From NCBI RefSeq assembly GCF_016097405.1, contig NZ_JAEHGD010000001.1, forward strand, positions 2,009,436-2,053,436: a stretch of 44,001 nucleotides of DNA, given 5' to 3'. The notes under the pieces are model-generated. The model had not been told where the DNA came from. It saw only the letters and a program-made list of their open reading frames with translations, and searched no databases. The stretch's first letter is position 1, and each line of letters starts with the position of its first letter. Made by a program: the position numbers and the translations under genes. Positions 29,421-39,608 of the stretch are shown here, in pieces. The stretch comes from a methane-oxidizing endosymbiont of Gigantopelta aegis (lineage in GTDB: Bacteria > Pseudomonadota > Gammaproteobacteria > Methylococcales > Methylomonadaceae).

Positions 29421-30271
29421 GGTAGTGGGTTAAATCTGTGTTTATGCATGGATGTTTCTGCCAAATTCCACCTTATTTATTAACAAACCAATCACAATAT
29501 CATGCATTTTTCTAGCTTAGAGAAACAGATTGTTCGACGGGTCAATCATTTGATCCATGTTCTAAAATTCAGGTTTTTTCGTTCAATTTTTTGGGTATTT
29601 CTCTTCCCTATTTCATGTGTCTCAGCATCAAGATGACGCTCATAAGCCCCCAGTCATCGGTGTAATAACGGCCAATATTTAAAGGGCTAAGTAACGCTTT
29701 TAATTCTTTGAAAACAATGTCCTTACGCTTGCCAAAAACATAAGCGAGTACCGTGTTGGTTTTATGATCAACAGCGTGCCATAGCCAGCGTTGATTGCTT
29801 TTATTGCCTACAAAAGACCACTGCTCATCCACTTCGGCCTCTTCACAGCAGACCTGCTCTAACCTGACCTCCAATGGCCTCCCTTGATCAAAGGTCTGAA
29901 AAAGAGGGTTCACCTGAACAAGACTGTTTTCTTTTTTTTTTAAAGTGCGGGTCACTGTGTTTTTATTGATTTTAAGAACCCGTGCTGTGTCTCGAGTGCC
30001 ACTACTATTGATAGCCATTTCGACAATTTTTCTTGGATTCCAAATTCACAGGCTTTGTAACAATATTCCAACATGAAAGTGTTGGTTGGGCAGTCTGAAG
30101 TCTGGCAACGATATCGCTGTACACCACCATCGCTTCTGCCTGATTTCATCAGTTGAGTATTAGTACAGTTTGGGCAGGCGATTGCTTGATAATATTTCAT
30201 GAGGGAATTATGCAATAAATCACTTTCTTATTCTACTGTTCCTAGCATAAATACAGATTTAACCCACTACC
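29421..30271 (-). mobile_element. IS1-family element (851 bp)
   Basis: Terminal repeats GGTAGTGGGTTAAATCTG and its inverse, with a perfect 8-bp target duplication AAAAAGTA (29413-29420 and 30272-30279), as expected for IS1-type transposition. It lies within the sulfotransferase gene, 22 bases after the IS5-type copy 3. Confidence 0.93.
29442..30215 (-). pseudogene. IS1-family transposase (InsA/InsB type), decayed
   Basis: The N-terminal zinc ribbon is in IACPNCTNTQLMKSGRS...RYRCQTSDCP. The helix-turn-helix (SGTRDTARVLKINKNTVTR) and the DDE part with VDEQWSFVGNK, WLWHAVDHKTNTVLAYVFG and YYTDDWG follow in a second frame. Damage: one base missing in the A-run near 30032, another after DDWG near 29640, a TGA replacing the Arg codon of WIKRLTR near 29545, and a further break before the C-terminus. 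The nonsense substitution shows real decay, not only homopolymer error. Confidence 0.85.
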
Positions 30272-30729
30272 AAAAAGTATTTGATATTGATCCGATCTAT
30301 TCGCTTTAAGCTGAACAGCTTTTACTTGTCTCAGCCAATTTTTGTAGTGGGTTGTAGTCGGGCAGGAACAACACTTGTGTATAAAACATTATCTGAATCT
30401 CACTTTATAGGGAGCTTACAAAAAGAAACACATGATTTTTGGGCGGCATTACATCCACCTTTGCAAAGGAACTGGGAATCACATGAGATTCCAGAAGAAA
30501 ACGCATGTGATAAAGATAGAATGTATATCAGTTGGTATTTTTACAGTCAAACAGGGAAAAAGAGGATTGTAGATAAAAATAATCAAAATGGGTTATCTGT
30601 CCCATATTTATATAGACTTTTCCCCGATGCTCATTTTGTATATATAAAACGTAACCCAGGTGATAATATTAATTCATTGATTCAGGGTTGGAATAAAGAT
30701 GATGAATTTGCCACATGGTCTAATAACCT

Positions 30730-32162
30730 CATAAGCGCCAACTAAGCCCCCAACCACTTGATTAAACACGACTTACGCCCAGCTCTCTGCATTGTCGAAT
30801 CATTCCCAAAATCGGTTCAGGTAGACTCTGCAACGAACGTTTTCTCGGGCGTTCGCTAACGCTTTTCAAATAATCACGCTGAAAGCGTTCTTGCTTCGGA
30901 AAACAGGCGTTCAATCCTGATTTAATGTCCTCAGCAATCGTTTTATACAAACGCCAGGGTGTCAATGCACGCGGCCCATCCATTTTCGTCAAGGCCTTGG
31001 TAAAACACCGCTGCGCGATCTTTTCCGTAACCACCGCATACAGAAGTTTGCCCTGTAAATACAATTCGGCCAATTGACTGTCTTTACGGGCACGTAATTG
31101 ATTGATCGCCAACAGGCTTTTCAGCCGTTTGATCACCAATTCCACCTGCCAGCGTACACGATAGAGCGCGGCAGCCGTTTCGGTGCTGAGCAACTCGACC
31201 GGCACGGACGTTAAAATTAAGACCCATTCACTGAGATAGAGCGTTTTTTCCTGGGCTGTACGTCCTTTGTTCTGCGCTCTGAGTTTCGCTTTACGCCGGG
31301 CTTGCGCCGCTTTTTCGGCAGGTAACGGAACCGCATGTACCGTGCAGGCGATTCGTTTAGTATCATGGCACAAATAAACCGGAATAGCCCCCGCTTGTTT
31401 CCCGAGACGTTGTAATTTCGTTTCCCAGTCAATTTTTATCATTTTGCCGTGCTCGTCAAGCTCGTATAAATTCATGCTGTGTGCGTTATAGCGCAGCACA
31501 ATATCGCCACCTCGGTCAATAAAAGGCACCAACGACTTCGGTTGATTGTAGCCACGATCAATCAACACGACATCGCCCGATTCCAGCACATAATGGTCAA
31601 GGCTTTCGCCAATCTTGTCCGTACTGACTTCAACCTGGCGCAATGTCAGTGAAATCAAATCTATCGCGATATGTAGCCGATACGTGGTTTCTGTCGCACC
31701 GGGTTCCTGCACGGTCGAGCCATCAATAATAACGAAGCTTAATGAACCACTGTCAACCACCTGATGCAACCCAAATACGCCCGATAGCAAGGATTTTACC
31801 CAAGGAACGCAGGCCGCCAGTCTTTTTTTACCGCCGTATCACTTAAGTGAGCCCTGTAAGTGAGCCACCTCGCCGGCGCAACTCCGCAAGGAGAAATCCA
31901 GACCACAGTAGAGCATCACCAACTGTAACAGTTGTAAGGGCGAACGGATCTTGCGCGCACGCGTGAAGGCTTTAAATTCATAGGCTTGTTGTTGATAATC
32001 TTCTGGAAGTTCTTGCACAAATTGTTCAAAACGAGTATCTATGTGAGGTGGCTGCTTTTTCATAGGGTTTTCACTTTTGTCGGCAAAAGACTCTATGTGG
32101 TGGCCACACCTTTATTTTTCAACACGTAATCAATGATTTAATGGCTTAAGTTGGCGCTTATG
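30730..32162 (-). mobile_element. IS4-type element, copy B (1433 bp)
   Basis: The same terminal repeats as copy A, except that the left end lacks one T (CAACTAAGCC), flanked by the 11-bp duplication TCTAATAACCT (30719-30729 and 32163-32173). It interrupts the sulfotransferase gene. It carries the best-preserved transposase of the three copies. Confidence 0.95.
30762..32063 (-). pseudogene. IS4-family transposase of copy B, single in-frame TGA
   Basis: Reads from 32063 to 30762 in one frame of 433 codons, broken only by a TGA at 31836-31838 after residue 74 (...HLQGSLK). The downstream part (31790-30762, 342 residues) holds IIDGST, LIDRGYNQPK and YRVRWQVELVIKRLK. Around the TGA, the family-like sequence SDTAVKKRLAACVPW appears if one base is removed before it and one added after it, suggesting two compensating indels in a common ancestor. 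Confidence 0.85.
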
Positions 32163-32725
32163 TCTAATAACCTACCTGATGTTGTTAATATTGAAAATGG
32201 AAAAAATAAACGATGGTGTTTTTTTATACCTAAAGGCTGGAGGAACTATTGTAACGCTAAAATTGAAGAAGTCTGTGCATTTCAATATAAAACAATGAAT
32301 GAAGCAATACTCGATGCTAAGAAAAAATTCCAGAAAAACAATGGCATGAAATTAGTTATGAATCGTTAATTGCTCACCCCGTACTTGAATTTTCAAAAAT
32401 TTTTCAAGAGTGTGGTATTCCATTTGATGAGCATATAAGACAACACTGTATTAATGTTCTACAAAAGCCCTATAATACATTTTCAGAAATACGGGTTGAT
32501 AAATGGAAGGACGGAGATAATAAAGAAAAAATTGAAAGAGTCTTGCCAACAATAAAAGATATAATTGGACGATTAGAGTATGAATTATAGTCTATTAAGT
32601 GGGCGAAATAAAGTTTATTTTTTGTACCAATTTTTGCATCCTATAACATTAATGATATCGACTTAAATTAACACTGTCTAATTTTTTTACAATCCTAAAA
32701 AATAAATTACACTTATGAGTTGAAT

Positions 32726-32766
32726 TAGCTTTGTTGCATAAATCAAATAATTATGCAACAAAGCTA
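32726..32766. repeat. Perfect 16-base inverted repeat between convergent operon ends
   Basis: Arms TAGCTTTGTTGCATAA (32726-32741) and its exact inverse (32751-32766) enclose a 9-base AT-rich loop. It ends one base from the stop codon of the minus-strand ligase gene. The arm resembles the GGCTTTGTTGAATAAA ends of IS903-like elements, so it may be a collapsed remnant. It may also serve as a two-way transcript end, though no T-run follows. Confidence 0.7.
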
Positions 32767-32767
32767 G

Positions 32768-34006
32768 TTAGACCTGATAACTTAAATTAGGTTTTTTGTT
32801 AATAGTATCTAATTGTTCCAATGCAAATTGTTTAATAAGGATCGAGATAAAAATTAGATGATACAACAAGTCCCAGTAAGATAACCCAAGGAATAAACCG
32901 CCGACCATATAAGTGATTATTGACGCTCTAATCATATAACAATAATTCTCTACCCATTCCATACCTTCTATATTCTTTGTTTTCTTAGGTAATAAAGTGA
33001 GGCTGATAATAGTTCCAATAATTAGTGCCATCCACATGGCAAATGCCACAAAGCCGTGTTCAGCAAACATTTCTACATAAGAACTGTGCCACTCCCTTTC
33101 TGTTACCCAGTGCCAACCCTCAAAGCCTGACCCTGTAAAAGGATGACCTAGGGTAAAGTACCAGCCATCTTTCCATGCTCGTATTCTACTCATAGCCGAC
33201 TCATCTTGATGAGAGCTTATACCACTCATTCGATCAAGCCATGCTTCAGGTAGAAAGCCTATAGTTAAAAACCCGCTAATTAATATAAGCGGTAATACTA
33301 ATATTTTCCGTTTACTATTCCACAGGAGCATAAATAATAAAACACCCATCGCAAGTAGCGCCCTCTAGACCATGAGGATAATGAAGAAATAAAGCTCAGA
33401 GGAATTGCAAATAGCAATCCAATTTTTAGGTTTTTATTTTTAGTTTCTTTGTACCATAAAATTAATAGAGGAATGTTAATTAGTACCGCCAGTGCAAATT
33501 GATTGTTATCCTCAAATTGGGTTCCCGCTGGACCATAGACTCGATAGCTAAACCCATGAAGTGCAGCAAAAACCCCACCTTTTGATGCAATAATACCAAT
33601 GGAAGCAGCAATTGTTATGATCAGATAATATAATTTTTCCTTAGTATTAATAAGGACTAAAGTAAAAAGATAGGGTAAATATATCTTTGTTACTAACCAT
33701 AGTTTTGGCCATGCAAGATAAGGAACTGTGGCTTGAGTCGTGGTAAAAATAAAGTAGAGATAAAGACAAATAAACAATGGTATGCGCCAGTCCTTTGGGA
33801 TTTTTGTTTGTCTTTTGTAAGGAACGTTCTAATGGCAACAATTATGAAAAGTATCTGGAAAGCAGGCAAAGTACGAGCAAATCCCCAAGCATAAGAATGC
33901 GGATTTAAGTAGCTAAAATTGCCAAAGTCAGCACACCATGCCAAGGAGTGCGCAGAGCCGCCACAAAACAGCCTATAAGAAATAATAAAACTACAATATC
34001 ACGCAT
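32768..34006 (-). pseudogene. XrtA-system O-antigen-ligase-like membrane protein, three frameshifts
   Basis: A polytopic Wzy/WaaL-type protein (about 413 residues corrected). It begins MRDIVVLLFLIGCFVAALRT and has IFSYLNPHSYAWGFART, diagnostic of the putative O-glycosylation ligase family found with exosortase A. Ten or so hydrophobic segments and the periplasmic loop GHPFTGSGFEGWHWV...WHSSYVEMFAEHG with conserved His/Glu follow. Frame breaks, each fixed by adding one base, lie at 33915-33918, 33813-33816 and 33361-33363. It is the last gene of the minus-strand operon. Confidence 0.85.
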
Positions 34007-34237
34007 ATAAAAATATAGTGGATAAGTTATTGGGTGGTGTAGGGTTTTTCTTGAGATTAAATAATAACATCACAATAAGTCAACCTGTAAAAGGCGATCT
34101 TTTGTAATTTTATTCCATAATTAAAGAATCTAATAAAAAATAATTTAGAGGACTATGTATATCTTATAAGTGTCCAGTAATAAATTCGACTGTGTTAAGT
34201 TAGCCGCTTTTTATTGCGCAGTGCAGTACTTGTGATG

Positions 34238-34260
34238 TTCATTGTTTTGTTCACAATGAA
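34238..34260 (-). terminator. Small hairpin after a glycosyltransferase gene
   Basis: A perfect 8-base stem TTCATTGT/ACAATGAA with a 7-base loop lies about 40 bases downstream of the stop at 34299 (minus strand). The 292-base AT-rich gap 34007-34298 holds no gene; a promoter for the ligase gene may lie there. Confidence 0.35.
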
Positions 34261-34298
34261 ATTTGTTTCCACTCACTTACATCATTATAAGCTATGAT

Positions 34299-35222
34299 TT
34301 AATTTTCTTTTAAGCCAACAATTTCTCCTAGTGTTGAAGCTATACGCATAGCATAAAAGCGTGATCTCTGAAGGTTAAAAGAAAACAATAATGAGAATGA
34401 ATAGTTAAAAAGTTTTCGCCATAAGTATAGCGGTATAGGGTGAGAACCTGGGTGCTTAGCTTTAATTAACGACCGAGAGCGTTGAAAACTTTTCCGGATT
34501 AAATAATTAAATTTCAAACGTTCTTCATCAACATAATGATACTGAATAATATCGGGGTTATATTGAATAGCCATTTTTGCATTCAAGACTCTCAAAATAA
34601 AATCACTGTCTTCACTGCCCGATAAATTGTGTCCTTGAGGTCCTAGTTTAGTGGAAAAGACACCAACCTGATTAAAAACATCTCGTTTTACAATCAGGTT
34701 TCCTCCACCAGGCAGTTTCATGTTTTGCACAACAGGAACAGGGTGCGGCCCTAATTCAAAATGCGGAATCGGTAAAGGATAAATTTTATATTTTCCTTGA
34801 TCATGTATCCAATCAGGTTCATGGCCGCTCCAGTCAGGAATAATTTTTCCACAAAATAATTTAACTTTTGGGTATGTCTCTATAGAAGAAATAATAGCGG
34901 AAAAATAGTTTTTATCAACACGATGGTCATCGTCAACGAAGCACATAAAGCCTTCACCAATCATATTGATAGCTGTATTTAATGCATTAGATTTACCGGG
35001 CTTAGGTTCTTCATGAAAAACTAAAGGTAAATTTTTTTTATTTTGAATGGATTGATAACGTTTTAATTGAATGACTGTGTCATCAGTACAAGCATTAGCA
35101 ATAACAAGAATACTTACAGAAGCATTATAAGGAAAAATAGCATTATTAAGAGATGTAATAACACGTAACAATAATGTTGATCGATTATGAGTACATATAA
35201 CAACAGTAAGTTTATATGGCAT
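34299..35222 (-). CDS. Family 2 glycosyltransferase
   Basis: A 307-residue intact GT-A glycosyltransferase. It shows LTVVICTHNRSTLLLRVI at the N-terminus, KPGKSNALNTAI (about 93) and the DxD-type metal site CFVDDDHRVD (about 113), then GGGNLIVKRDVF and SGSEDSDFILRV (about 205), the acceptor-side ED motif. It would add a sugar from a nucleotide donor at the inner membrane; donor unknown. It starts 5 bases after the TPR gene stop, within the minus-strand polysaccharide operon. Confidence 0.9.
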   Translation of the reverse strand: MPYKLTVVICTHNRSTLLLRVITSLNNAIFPYNASVSILVIANACTDDTVIQLKRYQSIQNKKNLPLVFHEEPKPGKSNALNTAINMIGEGFMCFVDDDHRVDKNYFSAIISSIETYPKVKLFCGKIIPDWSGHEPDWIHDQGKYKIYPLPIPHFELGPHPVPVVQNMKLPGGGNLIVKRDVFNQVGVFSTKLGPQGHNLSGSEDSDFILRVLNAKMAIQYNPDIIQYHYVDEERLKFNYLIRKSFQRSRSLIKAKHPGSHPIPLYLWRKLFNYSFSLLFSFNLQRSRFYAMRIASTLGEIVGLKEN

Positions 35223-35227
35223 AAAGT

Positions 35228-35768
35228 TTATTTTTTCCTTTGCAATGAATGTAGCTTCCTATTAAGTGATTTTGAATTAGGCATATATTTTAAGCCTAAT
35301 TTAATAATTTCTATTGCCTTATCTTTTTTGATTTAAGGATAGATAAAAATTAGCAAGGCGTGAATAAGCCTGAGGGTATTTTTTCTTTAATTTGATTGCT
35401 TTGTTATATTCGTTTAAAGCAGCACTAATCTTACCTAATTTACCAAGGGCTTCAGCTTTGTAAAGATGCGTGGCTGGAATTAACGCATGTTTTTTTGTTG
35501 AATGGGTTTCGACATATTCAAATTCAGAAACGGCAGTATCATAGTTTCGTCGTAGGATAGATTTCATTCCATGGCAAAAATGTTGGGTATGCTGCCCAGG
35601 AACACGGATATTTTTTTTCAATTTCTTGGCATCAGCTTGAAAATTTTGTATGGATAGCCCGCGACAGAAAGGGGGAAGTTGCAGAGCTTCACTGACAGAA
35701 AAAGCATACTCGGCAAAAGATGCGGTGCTGATGAGGAGTAGACTCAAATTAATTAATAACTTATTCAT
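35228..35768 (-). pseudogene. Exported TPR-like protein with 3' frameshift
   Basis: A signal peptide (MNKLLINLSLLLISTASFAE) is followed by helical repeats: YDTAVSEFEYVETHS, ATHLYKAEALGKLGKISAA and AIKLKKKYPQAYSRLANFYL, of tetratricopeptide type. The frame ends early at 35319. Removing one base from the A-run (35324-35329 on the plus strand) continues it as KDKAIEIIKLGLKYMPNSKS... to 35228, total 179 residues. The start overlaps the sulfotransferase stop (TAATG). TPR proteins in such loci usually assist polymer assembly or export; the precise role is unknown. Confidence 0.72.
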
Positions 35769-36245
35769 TATATTTTCCTCGTAAGGTCGTGATGTTTTTT
35801 ACAAACATAATTATGAAATCGCCACCAAGCTTTAATGGGCAATGAGATAGGTTTAGCATGGGTGCTTAGACTGTATCCACATTGTTTAAGTGTATTGCCC
35901 ACCGCACCCTCAAATAAAGCAATTTGTTGCTTAGTCATTTTACGCCGCCATTTTTCTTTATTTGAATTTTGTATCGGCTGTTGAAGCAATGGGGTTTTTC
36001 CTGCTTCACCAGATTTTTAAAAATTGACCAGATTATCATTGTAATGCACATTCAGAAAATTACAGACATCACGCATGATTTTTTCAGGGCTTTCGAGTAA
36101 ATCTTCATAACGTATTTCATGATAGGTGGCATCACCTAAGGTTGCTCCCATTTGACGGCCTAATTCAATGTAAATTTCCCAATATTTTGCAGCAAAGAAA
36201 GTATTATAAACACCAAAGTCATGTTTTCTGTCAAACATCGATAAT
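35768..36245 (-). pseudogene. Sulfotransferase, C-terminal fragment next to IS4 copy C
   Basis: Reads from the IS4 copy C border leftward: FDRKHDFGVYNTFFAAKYWE, ATYHEIRYEDLLESPEKIM and, after adding one base at 36019-36023, LKSGEAGKTPLLQQPIQ ... KWRRKMTKQQIALFEG ... GNTLKQCGYS, a typical sulfotransferase C-terminal half. The N-terminal half with the PAPS loop is absent; on the far side of the IS lies a deacetylase instead. This is a different gene from the sulfotransferase at 28852. Confidence 0.8.
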
Positions 36246-37658
36246 GCCATTAAATCATTGATTACGTGTTGAAAAATAAAGGTGTGGCCACCACATAGAG
36301 TCTTTTGCCGACAAAAGTGAAAACCCTATGAAAAAGCAGCCACCTCACATAGATACTCGTTTTGAACAATTTGTGCAAGAACTTCCAGAAGATTATCAAC
36401 AACAAGCCTATGAATTTAAAGCCTTCACGCGTGCGCGCAAGATCCGTTCGCCCTTACAACTGTTACAGTTGGTGATGCTCTACTGTGGTCTGGATTTCTC
36501 CTTGCGGAGTTGCGCCGGCGAGGTGGCTCACTTACAGGGCTCACTTAAGTGATACGGCGGTAAAAAAAGACTGGCGGCCTGCGTTCCTTGGGTAAAATCC
36601 TTGCTATCGGGCGTATTTGGGTTGCATCAGGTGGTTGACAGTGGTTCATTAAGCTTCGTTATTATTGATGGCTCGACCGTGCAGGAACCCGGTGCGACAG
36701 AAACCACGTATCGGCTACATATCGCGATAGATTTGATTTCACTGACATTGCGCCAGGTTGAAGTCAGTACGGACAAGATTGGCGAAAGCCTTGACCATTA
36801 TGTGCTGGAATCGGGCGATGTCGTGTTGATTGATCGTGGCTACAATCAACCGAAGTCGTTGGTGCCTTTTATTGACCGAGGTGGCGATATTGTGCTGCGC
36901 TATAACGCACACAGCATGAATTTATACGAGCTTGACGAGCACGGCAAAATGATAAAAATTGACTGGGAAACGAAATTACAACGTCTCGGGAAACAAGCGG
37001 GGGCTATTCCGGTTTATTTGTGCCATGATACTAAACGAATCGCCTGCACGGTACATGCGGTTCCGTTACCTGCCGAAAAAGCGGCGCAAGCCCGGCGTAA
37101 AGCGAAACTCAGAGCGCAGAACAAAGGACGTACAGCCCAGGAAAAAACGCTCTATCTCAGTGAATGGGTCTTAATTTTAACGTCCGTGCCGGTCGAGTTG
37201 CTCAGCACCGAAACGGCTGCCGCGCTCTATCGTGTACGCTGGCAGGTGGAATTGGTGATCAAACGGCTGAAAAGCCTGTTGGCGATCAATCAATTACGTG
37301 CCCGTAAAGACAGTCAATTGGCCGAATTGTATTTACAGGGCAAACTTCTGTATGCGGTGGTTACGGAAAAGATCGCGCAGCGGTGTTTTACCAAGGCCTT
37401 GACGAAAATGGATGGGCCGCGTGCATTGACACCCTGGCGTTTGTATAAAACGATTGCTGAGGACATTAAATCAGGATTGAACGCCTGTTTTCCGAAGCAA
37501 GAACGCTTTCAGCGTGATTATTTGAAAAGCGTTAGCGAACGCCCGAAAACGTTCGTTGCAGAGTCTACCTGAACCGATTTTGGGAATGATTCGACAATGC
37601 AGAGAGCTGGGCGTAAGTCGTGTTTAATCAAGTGGTTGGGGGCTTAAGTTGGCGCTTA
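36246..37658 (+). mobile_element. IS4-type element, copy C (one terminal repeat lost)
   Basis: It matches copies A and B but begins at GCCATTAAATC, lacking the outer 18 or so bases with the left inverted repeat. The right repeat ends GGCGCTTA, one or two bases short. No target duplication is found, and the flanking genes differ, as expected for an IS-adjacent deletion. Confidence 0.9.
36328..37627 (+). pseudogene. IS4-family transposase of copy C, TGA and 2-bp deletion
   Basis: It has the same 74-residue first segment and in-frame TGA as copy B, then a 323-residue frame (36601-37572) with IIDGST, LIDRGY and YRVRWQVELVIKRLK. Two bases missing at about 37545 change the end from SERPRKRSLQS to SERPKTFVAEST and cut off the last residues. 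Confidence 0.86.
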
Positions 37659-38102
37659 GTTTGAGAATTTTTTGTGTAGCAAAGCAGCATTGATTGAGTC
37701 AGAAACAGATTGTTCACTGGCAATATGGTTTAAAGATGTTAGCTTTATTTTTTTTGGTTTCGAGTCTGCAGATATCTTAAAATATTTTCCAATTCTGATA
37801 GGCTGAATACCCCTTTTTCATTAGATTCAATAAAATCATAATGATGGAGGACAGCAATAATAATCGGGTTTAATGAAGAAAAGTTTTTAGTATTCTCCAA
37901 GCTTTCTATAAGTGACGTTGCTTGACAGGTTCTCGGCAAAAAGGAATAGATAAATTTACATTTAATGGAATATCCCAACCTGCAGATATAAAAAGAAAGT
38001 CATGATGATTTAATAGCGAACAAGTTACCTGGTTAAAAGTATTCCAAGGTGGAACAAATCCCCTTTTTGCTTTAAAAACAGATTATCTAGCAATGATTTT
38101 CC

Positions 38103-39608
38103 GTAACCGTTCACACCATCACAACCGCTTGCTGCTCAGGGATAGGTAAGCGGTAAGAATTCTTGGCCATCTGTCAGACCCTGAGTGCAAATCGTTCTGA
38201 GGGTTTGATACAGATTAAGCCCTAACCGTCTACAGGTCTCGATCACGGACAAGATCATCGGCCGAAACTGATCGCCGCGGTGTGATTGACTGAAAAAACT
38301 GATTTTCCGCCAGATAACATAAGGGCGCAACGACCTCTCCGCGGCATTGTTGGTCAGCGGCACACCGGGATGGTCCAGAAAGGTCCAGAGCCTTGGAAAA
38401 TCCTTTAGCAGTTTGCGGCAGCTGTTGCCGGTTTTGGTTTTTCCATGGATGAGTGCGCTCTGTTCCAGTTGGGTTTTGAGGCGTTGACGGAGCTTTTCCA
38501 GTCGCTGTCGATAATGCTGGCTTTGATAGTCGCTTTGTTGCCAGCGTTTGGCGCATCGTACCCCTAATCGAGCCAGCCTCAGCAATTTTTGACCGTCTTT
38601 GCCTGCTTGTCCCCGGCGTTGGGCTATTTTTTCCAAGTTACGGATGATATGCGCCCAGCAATATTGGTGTTTATTGGCTGCATAGTCGTTGTAAGCACCA
38701 TGGCGGTCGGTGACTAAGACGCCATTGAAGTTGCCGAGTAAAGCGTTGGCCGCGCCTTTACCGCGCGAATAGTGGGTCAGAAAGTAGGCGGCCTGGTCGG
38801 TGGATAAGGACCAGAGCCAGTAGGTGCTGCGATTCCGGTAGTGTCGGGTTTCATCGGCATAGCCGAGATTCGCGGCACGAACCGCTTCACCGATTTGTTG
38901 ATAGACGGGGGCCAGCCAGTCATTGAGCTTTTTCTGGCTTTGGCTGATAGCTCCTAAACTGAAGGTCAGGCCCCATTGTTCCTGGAGCAGACTTTCAATC
39001 TGTCTTAAGGTCAGGTGGTAACGGCCATTTATCAGGTTGATCCAGGCAATCAGACCCGGCCCCATTTGGCCGGCAGGAACGGCGTCGGGCAGATGGGCTT
39101 TATGGTGCTGTCCACAGCGTTGACAACAACCTGCGTAGCACTGATGTTCGGTGACTTCATAGCGCACTTCAGGTAAATCAAAAACTTGATGGCGTTGGTA
39201 ACGATCTATCTGGACTGTTCCACCACAACCACAGACTGCATGCGGATAGTAGCGCTTGATGTGGTCGACCTGGTCTTCGGGCAATAACGTCCGTTCGTGC
39301 TTTTTGTGGCCCGTCTGCGCCCCTTTTTTACGCCCCGTCGGGGTTTTGCGGTGGCGTTCCGCGCGTTTTTAGGGCTGTCTTGTGAGGGCGGTGCTGAGGA
39401 ATTGTCGGAACCATTATTTAATTGTTCCTCCAGTTCCTCTTTCCAGATTTGGAGTTGCCTAATCGCTTCCCACAACGTCAAAATCACCTGGTGAGACTCT
39501 TCTAATGTCTCAGGCAAAGGTGGCGGTTGGGTGAAATCCAGTGGGAGTTTGCTCATACACGAATTTTCTGATTTTTTGGGTGGTTTGGCAAGTGTTGTGA
39601 ACGGTTAC
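38103..39608 (-). mobile_element. IS66-family element (1506 bp)
   Basis: Ends GTAACCGTTCACA and its inverse, flanked by the 8-bp duplication GATTTTCC (38095-38102 and 39609-39616), the duplication length of IS66. It has only one gene (tnpC), with no tnpA or tnpB, as in the ISBst12 subgroup. Confidence 0.94.
38136..39556 (-). pseudogene. IS66-family transposase TnpC, one frameshift
   Basis: The N-terminal leader with a coiled region (HQVILTLWEAIRQLQIWKEE) and a basic stretch starts at 39556. One base missing in the A-run at 39324-39329 shifts the frame. The remainder is open from 39284 for 382 residues: a zinc-binding CGCGGTVQIDRY, CQRCGQHH, catalytic GYADETRHYRNRST, VTDRHGAYNDYA and VPLTNNAAERSLRPYVIWRK. 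Repaired length is about 473 residues, normal for TnpC. Confidence 0.88.

Larger units (their letters stand above)
28852..32590 (+). pseudogene. Sulfotransferase interrupted by three insertion sequences
   Basis: The gene is in four pieces: 28852-28887, 29401-29420, 30280-30729 and 32174-32590. Joined, they give MNSLPEKIIKTLKFYNKKYL ... and a 307-residue protein after one added base at 32330-32331. The PAPS-binding loop is PIFVVGCSRAGTTLVYKTL, and the 3'-phosphate site is YIKRNPGDNINSLIQGW. The C-terminus has WHEISYESLIAHPV, typical of the sulfotransferase family. It would transfer sulfate from PAPS to a sugar. The ATG is 18 bases after the asparagine-synthase homologue, so it was the last gene of the plus-strand operon. 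Confidence 0.85.

Noticed and set aside
31217-31432. A 71-residue basic protein inside IS4 copy B (also at 36959-37174 in copy C)
   Set aside because: It overlaps the transposase in another frame and its arginine/lysine-rich composition is a frame artefact.
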